From NCBI GenBank assembly GCA_040752275.1, contig JBFMFH010000061.1:1-43324 (forward strand): a stretch of 43,324 nucleotides of DNA, given 5' to 3'. Of this stretch, positions 38,594 through 43,324 are shown piece after piece; positions within the stretch are counted from its first letter, which is position 1; every line of letters starts with the position of its first letter. Made by a program: the position numbers and the translations under genes. This DNA is from JBFMFH01 sp040752275 (GTDB lineage Bacteria; Acidobacteriota; Vicinamibacteria; Vicinamibacterales; JAKQTR01). Below the pieces are notes generated by a model. That model had not been told where the DNA came from, ran no database searches, and saw only the letters and a program-made list of their open reading frames with translations.

Positions 38594-38731
38594 ATGCGAC
38601 CTCGATACTGCTGACCGGACTATTGTACGTCGACCGGGTCGGCCGGGAACGCGGCGCTCACGGGTCCCCGGTGTGTCTCGGCAGGGGAGTGACGACGGGC
38701 CCGGGGGCCTGCCTCGACTCCCCGCCGTCGC

Positions 38732-39784
38732 TCACTTCCGGCCGGTCCAGAAGTCGATGAACTGCATGAGGTCGGCGTTGAACTGCGCCGGATGTTCCCG
38801 GTACGGAAAGTGGCCGGCCTCGTTGATGATGACAAGTTCGACCTTCTGGTTCTTCGCGCCTACCAGATCGAAGAAGCTCAGCTCGCCTTTCATCATCGCG
38901 TGCGGGTGCTGCTCGGACCACGCCAGCGTGTCCTGCTTGGCGCCGTAGATCAGGATCGGCATCTGCAGGATGCCGGCCCGGAGCTTCTCCTCGATCTCGT
39001 CCCGGTAGGCGCTGTTCAATTCGGCGAGCCACCCGGGTCGTCTGGCGTTGATGGCGGCCATGCGCCTCCTGCCCTCCACGGACTTGGGCAGGTTGCCCAT
39101 GTACTCATCGATGTCGGCGTAGTTGCCCGAGAACGTCTCAGGCGTATGCCCGAGCGCCAGCAGCCGGCACTTGCGGTGCTCGTAGCTCGCCGTGTCCGGC
39201 GGGCACTTGGCCAGGATGGCCGCGAACTTCCTGGGGCCGTCCTCGTTCGGGGCGCCGCGGGTCACAACGGTCAGGGTCCTGATGATCTCGGGATGCTCTG
39301 CAGCCAGGTTCGTGACGATCGACCCACCGGAGGAGTGCCCCACCAGGTGAATCTGACCCAACTTCATCGTTAGGATGAACTGGTGCAGGTGCTTGACGAC
39401 ACCCCGGTTCGTGTAGTCCTCGTCGGCCTTCGGGTTGCCCGTCATTCCCTGCGTGATCCGGTCCAGGGCGATGACACGGAAGCGCTTGGCGAGCCCCGGG
39501 ATGTTGCGCGAGAAGTTGTTGGCCGTCGACGCGCCGCCCATGCTGCCGCCGTGCACCAGGACGATCGGCTCGCCCGCGCCGTAGTCGTAGTACCGCGTCT
39601 GCACGCCCCCGACATCCACGAACTTGGACACGAGCGCGTCGATCGATCCCCCCTGATCGCCGGCCGCCTGCCCGCTCGCCGTGCCAGATCCGGCCAGCAG
39701 CGTGGACACGCCGAACACCACCACCACGACCGGGATCCGCGCGACGATCCTGCGGACGCTATCGGAGCTTCTCTGGAGCGTCAT
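38732..39784 (-). CDS. Secreted alpha/beta hydrolase (paralogue B)
   Basis: A 350-residue hydrolase. A signal peptide (about residues 1-42) precedes the alpha/beta fold: oxyanion motif VLVHGGSMGG (about 75-84), nucleophile elbow GHSSGG (Ser151), an acid in GAKQDTLAW, and catalytic His in EAGHFPYREHP near the end. The start at 39784 is set by AAGGAGG 7 nt upstream. The gene overlaps the end of paralogue A by 26 bp. The pair is closely related throughout, including the shared CPPDT-SYEHRKCRLLAL segment, whose two Cys may form a disulfide. Substrate unknown; ester, lactone or amide hydrolysis is expected. Confidence 0.9.
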   Translation of the reverse strand: MTLQRSSDSVRRIVARIPVVVVVFGVSTLLAGSGTASGQAAGDQGGSIDALVSKFVDVGGVQTRYYDYGAGEPIVLVHGGSMGGASTANNFSRNIPGLAKRFRVIALDRITQGMTGNPKADEDYTNRGVVKHLHQFILTMKLGQIHLVGHSSGGSIVTNLAAEHPEIIRTLTVVTRGAPNEDGPRKFAAILAKCPPDTASYEHRKCRLLALGHTPETFSGNYADIDEYMGNLPKSVEGRRRMAAINARRPGWLAELNSAYRDEIEEKLRAGILQMPILIYGAKQDTLAWSEQHPHAMMKGELSFFDLVGAKNQKVELVIINEAGHFPYREHPAQFNADLMQFIDFWTGRK

Positions 39785-40898
39785 TCCCGTCCTCCTTGAG
39801 CATGAAACCACCTGTCTTCACCTCCGGCCCGCTCCCCTCCGCGCCGGGAACAGACAGGGGATGGCTGTTCCAGAAGCCGATGAAGTGCATGAGAGCGGCG
39901 TTCCACTGCTCCGGGTGCTCCCGGTACGGGAAGTGCCCGGCCTCGTTGATGATGCGCAACGTCACGCGCTGGTTCTTCGCGCCGACGATACTGAACAGCT
40001 CCATCTGGCGCCGCTGCATCGAGTGCGGGTCGGCCGCAGACCAGCCCAGCGTGTCCTGCTTGCCGGCAAGGAGGAGAATTGGCATCTGCAGCGCGCCTGC
40101 GCGAGCCTGCTCCAGCGCCTGCTTCCGGTACCTCTCGTTCCGGTCCTCCAGGTCAGGCCTGGCCTCACGAAGCGCCGCCATGCGCTTCCTGGTCTCCTCC
40201 GACTTGGGCAGGCCGCCCATGTACTCGTCAGCGGCCTCGTAGTCCGGCGGGAAGGTCGTCTCCGAGTGCGCCAGGGCCAGCAGCCGGCACTTCCGGTGCT
40301 CGTAGCTGTTCGTGTCGGGCGGGCACTTCGCCAGGATGGCTTCGAACTTCCTAGGACCCTCGCCCGTCGACAGGCCGGCACCGTAGGCAGTGAGTGTGAG
40401 GGTCTTGACGATCTCCGGATGCTCGACCGCCAGGCCGAGGACGACCCCGCCGCCCGAGGAATGGCCGACCAGATGGACCTTGTCCAGCTTCAAGGTCTGA
40501 ATGAACAGGTACACGTGCTTGACCGCGCCCTGGGTGGAGAAGTCCTCATCGTCCTTGGGATTGCCCGTCATGCCCTGGGCCAGGCGATCCACCGCCAGCA
40601 CGCGGAAGCGCGTGGCGAGTCCCGGGATGTTCCGGGAAAAGTTGTTGGCCGTCGACGCGCCGCCCATGCCGCCACCATGCACCATCACGATCGGCTCCCC
40701 TTGACCGTAGTCGTAATAGCGTGTCTGCACGCCCTCGACGTCCACGAACCTTGCCACGAGGCCGTCGATGGACCCCTTCTGGTCGTCCGCCCCGGAACAG
40801 GCGCCTGCAAGCAGGCAGCCCAACCCCGCGGCGATTGTCCAAGGCGCGGTGCGCGTGACGCGCCTGCGCCCATGCCGGACTCTGCGATGGATCACCAT
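39759..40898 (-). CDS. Lipoprotein alpha/beta hydrolase (paralogue A)
   Basis: A 379-residue hydrolase with a lipobox LLAGAC (Cys34), so membrane-tethered. The core matches its downstream paralogue: VMVHGGGMGG, GHSSGG nucleophile elbow, GKQDTLGW and NEAGHFPYREHP. ATG at 40898 has AAGGAGG 4 nt upstream. A short C-terminal extension (GGFMLKEDGNDAPEKLR) covers the ribosome-binding site and start of paralogue B, which implies translational coupling. One paralogue carries a lipobox and the other a normal signal peptide, so the products may be placed differently in the envelope. Confidence 0.9.
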   Translation of the reverse strand: MVIHRRVRHGRRRVTRTAPWTIAAGLGCLLAGACSGADDQKGSIDGLVARFVDVEGVQTRYYDYGQGEPIVMVHGGGMGGASTANNFSRNIPGLATRFRVLAVDRLAQGMTGNPKDDEDFSTQGAVKHVYLFIQTLKLDKVHLVGHSSGGGVVLGLAVEHPEIVKTLTLTAYGAGLSTGEGPRKFEAILAKCPPDTNSYEHRKCRLLALAHSETTFPPDYEAADEYMGGLPKSEETRKRMAALREARPDLEDRNERYRKQALEQARAGALQMPILLLAGKQDTLGWSAADPHSMQRRQMELFSIVGAKNQRVTLRIINEAGHFPYREHPEQWNAALMHFIGFWNSHPLSVPGAEGSGPEVKTGGFMLKEDGNDAPEKLR

Positions 40899-41334
40899 GT
40901 CCCTCCTTCGTGATGAACCGGCCCTGGCTGTGCCCGCGACCTGTCCCTGAAGGCGGCCGGGAGCAGCATCGTGCGCCCGCTCAAGGAGCGGTCGTCGGAT
41001 CCAGCGAAGTCGAGGGGGCAAGCGGAATAGTGCCGCCGGCGGCGCCGGCCACACGACGCCCGTCCGTCAAGCGGCGAATCGACGCTTTCTCAGGCGTCAC
41101 GGCCGGATTCGACGCGCACAGAGTGTTCGACGGATGACCTCGTTGTCAATGTCGCCGTGTGGCACCCCTCCCGGGGGGCGAAGGACCATCAGGCGCCCGC
41201 CCGCGCCGGTGTTTTCGTGCTAGGCTACGTGCCGCCCATGCCCGCAGCGCGCCAGCGAGGCGCGACTGGCGGGCCGAAGAGCACAACCGCACAGGACCGC
41301 CGGCGCCCGTGCGTCCGGCGGCCGGGGGGGAGTC
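40899..41334. other. Divergent intergenic region without a gene
   Basis: This 436-bp region lies between the hydrolase pair (reverse) and the small secreted protein (forward), so it should hold promoters for both. I see no strong -35/-10 pair, RNA gene or large inverted repeat. A weak -10-like TAGGCT lies near 41222. Confidence 0.4.
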
Positions 41335-41757
41335 ATGAAGATGAGCACGGTGGTGGTTGCGATCCTGATGGCAGTGGCGTGTGTTGGACAGATCTCGGTC
41401 GCCTTCGCGCAGGAGCCCCCGCCGCCGAAGCCCGAGCAGAAGCCGGACCAGCAGGCCGCAACCGTCGACGGCAACTGGATCATGTCGCTCGAAGGTCCGC
41501 AGGGGCCGATGCAGGTGTCGATGGTCCTGAAGCAGGAAGGCACCAAGGTCACGGGCAGTCTGACGAGCCAGATGGGCGAGACCGCGCTCGAAGGGACGTT
41601 CGAGGCCGGCAAGCTCGCATTTGCCATCGCATTCGAGGGCGGCAGCGGGACGATGGAGATCTACTTCGCCGCCGAGCTCAAGGAGGACGGCACGCTGGCG
41701 GGCGTGCTGTCGGGGCCCATGGGCGACATGCCCTGGGTCGCCGAACGGGCCAAATAG
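41335..41757 (+). CDS. Small secreted beta-rich protein of unknown function
   Basis: A 140-residue protein with a signal peptide (MKMSTVVVAILMAVACV, cleavage near AFAQ), a Pro/Lys-rich linker (EPPPPKPEQKPDQ) and a compact beta domain: DGNWIMSLEGPQGPMQVSMVLKQ-GT-VTGSLTS, then LEGTFEAGKLAF. The repeated GxxKVTGS/EGxF pattern is typical of lipocalin/calycin-like small barrels. GGGGGGAG lies just upstream of the ATG. It ends 6 bp from the convergent secretion ATPase gene. No function assigned. Confidence 0.78.
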   Translation: MKMSTVVVAILMAVACVGQISVAFAQEPPPPKPEQKPDQQAATVDGNWIMSLEGPQGPMQVSMVLKQEGTKVTGSLTSQMGETALEGTFEAGKLAFAIAFEGGSGTMEIYFAAELKEDGTLAGVLSGPMGDMPWVAERAK

Positions 41758-41763
41758 GCGCGC

Positions 41764-43005
41764 CTACGCGAACACGCGTTCGTCGATCGGGACGCCTCGC
41801 TGGCGGAACAAGGGGAAGAACCCAGGCAGACCCTTGGCCACGAAGCGTCCCTTGACCTCCCGGCTGTCGGCCACCCCGTCGACGTCGAACCCGAAGATGT
41901 CCCGAAGCTCGATTCCAGACTCGCCGGCGCCCACGACTTCGGTGAGGTGGGTCACCACCCGCCGCCCATCGTTCAGCTGCTCGTGCTGCACGATGAGCTG
42001 CAGCCCGGACGCAATCTGCTGGCGGATGGCCCACGCCGGCAGGTTCAGCCCGGCGTAGAGCGCCATCGTCTCGAGGCGCATCACCGCGTCCTTCGGGCTC
42101 GATGCGTGAATCACCGCCAGGCACCCGCGGTGGCCGCTTGTCTGCGCCTGCAGGTAGTCCATCGCCTCCTCGCCGCGGATTTCGCCGACGATGATCCGCG
42201 TGGGCCGCATCCGCATGCAGTTGCGCACGAGCATCCGGATGGTGACCTCGCCCGCGCCCTCGGCGCTCGGCGGCCTCGTCAACAGCCGCACGACGTGCTC
42301 CTGGCGCAGCGACAGCTCGGGCGCATCCTCGATGATGATGATACGCTCCTGCGGATCGAGGCAGGCCGAGAGCACCTCAAGGGTGGTCGTCTTGCCGCTG
42401 CCGGTCGGACCCGAGAACAGGATGTTGATCCGGGCCTTGATGCAGGCTTCGAGGAAGAGCGCCATCTTCGCATCGAGGGTGCCCAGGCGGGCGAGATCGT
42501 AGACGCTCCGAATCGACTGCAGGAACTTCCGGATGGTCACCGTCGCGCCGCCGAAGGAGAGCGGCGGCAGGATCGCATGGACGCGCGCGCCGTTCTCCAG
42601 CGAGAAGTCCGCGAAGGGCAGCTTCTCGTCGAGCCGCCGGCCCGTCGGGATGATCATGCGCTCGATGGCCCGGCGCAAATCCTGCTCGCTGCGGAAGCGA
42701 AGATGTGTCTTCGTCTTGACCCCGTTCTTCTCGATGTAGATCCGCTCGGGGCCGTTGATCATGATCTCGGTCACCTGGTCGTCGTCTATCAGTGCCTGGA
42801 TGGGGCCCAGGCCGCGCATGTCGTCCATGATGCCGGCCACAATCGCCGCACGAACCTCCGGGTCCACACGGATGCGCCGCTGCTTCTCGACGCGCTGGAA
42901 GACCTCATCGGCCGCCGTTTCGATCGCGGCGGGCGACAGGTCGTGCAGCCCCCGAAGCCGGTCGACAACGGCGCGGTGCAGTTCCTGACGGATATCGGGA
43001 TCCAT
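41764..43005 (-). CDS. cpaF: CpaF/TadA-family secretion ATPase
   Basis: A 413-residue hexameric ATPase of the type II/IV secretion superfamily, CpaF branch, which powers Flp/Tad pilus assembly. The N-terminal helical domain ends in VTEIMINGPERIYIE (about 80-94). Then come Walker A FSGPTGSGKTTTLE (about 190-203), the Asp box IIIEDAPEL, Walker B RPTRIIVGEIRGEEA and the His box TSGHRGCLAVIHAS. The start at 43005 has GAGGG 5 nt upstream. Other tad genes would be expected nearby but lie outside the window or are absent. Confidence 0.92.
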   Translation of the reverse strand: MDPDIRQELHRAVVDRLRGLHDLSPAAIETAADEVFQRVEKQRRIRVDPEVRAAIVAGIMDDMRGLGPIQALIDDDQVTEIMINGPERIYIEKNGVKTKTHLRFRSEQDLRRAIERMIIPTGRRLDEKLPFADFSLENGARVHAILPPLSFGGATVTIRKFLQSIRSVYDLARLGTLDAKMALFLEACIKARINILFSGPTGSGKTTTLEVLSACLDPQERIIIIEDAPELSLRQEHVVRLLTRPPSAEGAGEVTIRMLVRNCMRMRPTRIIVGEIRGEEAMDYLQAQTSGHRGCLAVIHASSPKDAVMRLETMALYAGLNLPAWAIRQQIASGLQLIVQHEQLNDGRRVVTHLTEVVGAGESGIELRDIFGFDVDGVADSREVKGRFVAKGLPGFFPLFRQRGVPIDERVFA

Positions 43006-43234
43006 GCTGCCCTCGCTTGATGCCCGGGTGCGGTCCGGGCGACCACGGTCCACTCATCGCTTCCCGTCTGGGCACCCCCACCACCAGTATCGCCCACTTG
43101 ACGGTGTCTCGTTCCGCTTTCCGCAGCCCGAGTCACGGCTGAGGGCCTTCCGCCGCGGCGCCACTCCTCCGGGATCACATCCGGGATCAGACCGGGACTA
43201 GCAGCCCGTGGTGCAAGTCCGTCTGCATTCGACC

Positions 43235-43324
43235 GGCGCTGCATCCCGCCTCGCCGCGTTGCTCAACGCTCAAATATGGGCCAATATTCTCGCGTCTCGC
43301 GCCTTGCGATCCGGGCGCATCGCC
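43235..43324. repeat. Large imperfect palindrome at the window end
   Basis: About 90 bp form one inverted repeat centred near 43280, with the perfect core AATAT-gggcca-ATATT (43273-43288). Outer arms match with regular interruptions (GGCG-TGC..CC.G.TCGC on both). The window stops inside the right arm. It resembles the long palindromic intergenic repeats found in many copies in some GC-rich genomes. The rest of the 43006-43234 gap shows no gene. Confidence 0.6.

Noticed and set aside
43006..43234. Riboswitch upstream of the CpaF gene
   Set aside because: No known riboswitch consensus could be matched by eye.

Overview
The window is a high-GC bacterial chromosome segment. Its gene content would fit a soil-type acidobacterium (a Vicinamibacteria-like lineage): a MacA/FtsX export operon, a lipoprotein amidase, a tripartite tricarboxylate transporter operon, a membrane-anchored MutS-like ATPase, a CpaF secretion ATPase, and 7-mer microsatellites and palindromic repeats between genes. 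This taxonomic reading is an inference from style and gene families; no marker gene is present.

Bases 1-19.1 kb look like ordinary chromosome. In order they hold: a MacA-like adaptor and two MacB/FtsX-like permeases with no ATPase gene alongside; a CDF metal exporter; the frameshifted remnant of an ABC ATPase; a macro-domain protein; a large lipoprotein amidase; a reverse-strand unit reading flavoprotein - 4Fe-4S ferredoxin - TctA - TctB - Bug/TctC binding protein; tRNA-His; a small lipoprotein; the MutS-like ATPase; a small secreted protein; and a HigB-HigA toxin-antitoxin pair. A 102-bp intergenic repeat occurs twice, with a third partial copy.

Bases about 19.2-38.56 kb look like a genomic island in the 3' half of a tRNA-Arg(UCU) gene. 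The intact tRNA is at 38517-38593 (minus strand). A detached but well-folded 3' half of a tRNA-Arg lies at 19222-19269 in the same orientation. The two share an 18-bp identical block over the anticodon arm. No integrase was recognised. A co-directional train of about 11 genes fills 19.7-32.9 kb. Its first part is a two-TM protein with a probable beta-rich exterior, an ATP-grasp enzyme, a divergent SIR2-like protein, a large STAND NTPase with pentapeptide-like repeats, and a helical protein. Its second part is a radical SAM enzyme, a carbamoyltransferase homologue that has lost its aspartate-binding motif, a nitroreductase, a second radical SAM enzyme with an archaeosine-synthase-like cysteine spacing, a LivH-type permease, and a LivM-type permease cut off by an IS256-family element. 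On the minus strand follow an AAA_13/RloC-like ATPase and a protein with three predicted DNA-binding helix-turn-helix segments. I read this as a conflict/defence module joined to a small-molecule biosynthesis and transport cluster. That combination is the most likely place for an undescribed system in this window.

Bases 38.6-43.3 kb return to ordinary chromosome: two overlapping paralogous secreted alpha/beta hydrolases, a small secreted protein, a CpaF/TadA-type secretion ATPase, and at the window edge a large imperfect palindrome that runs off the end.
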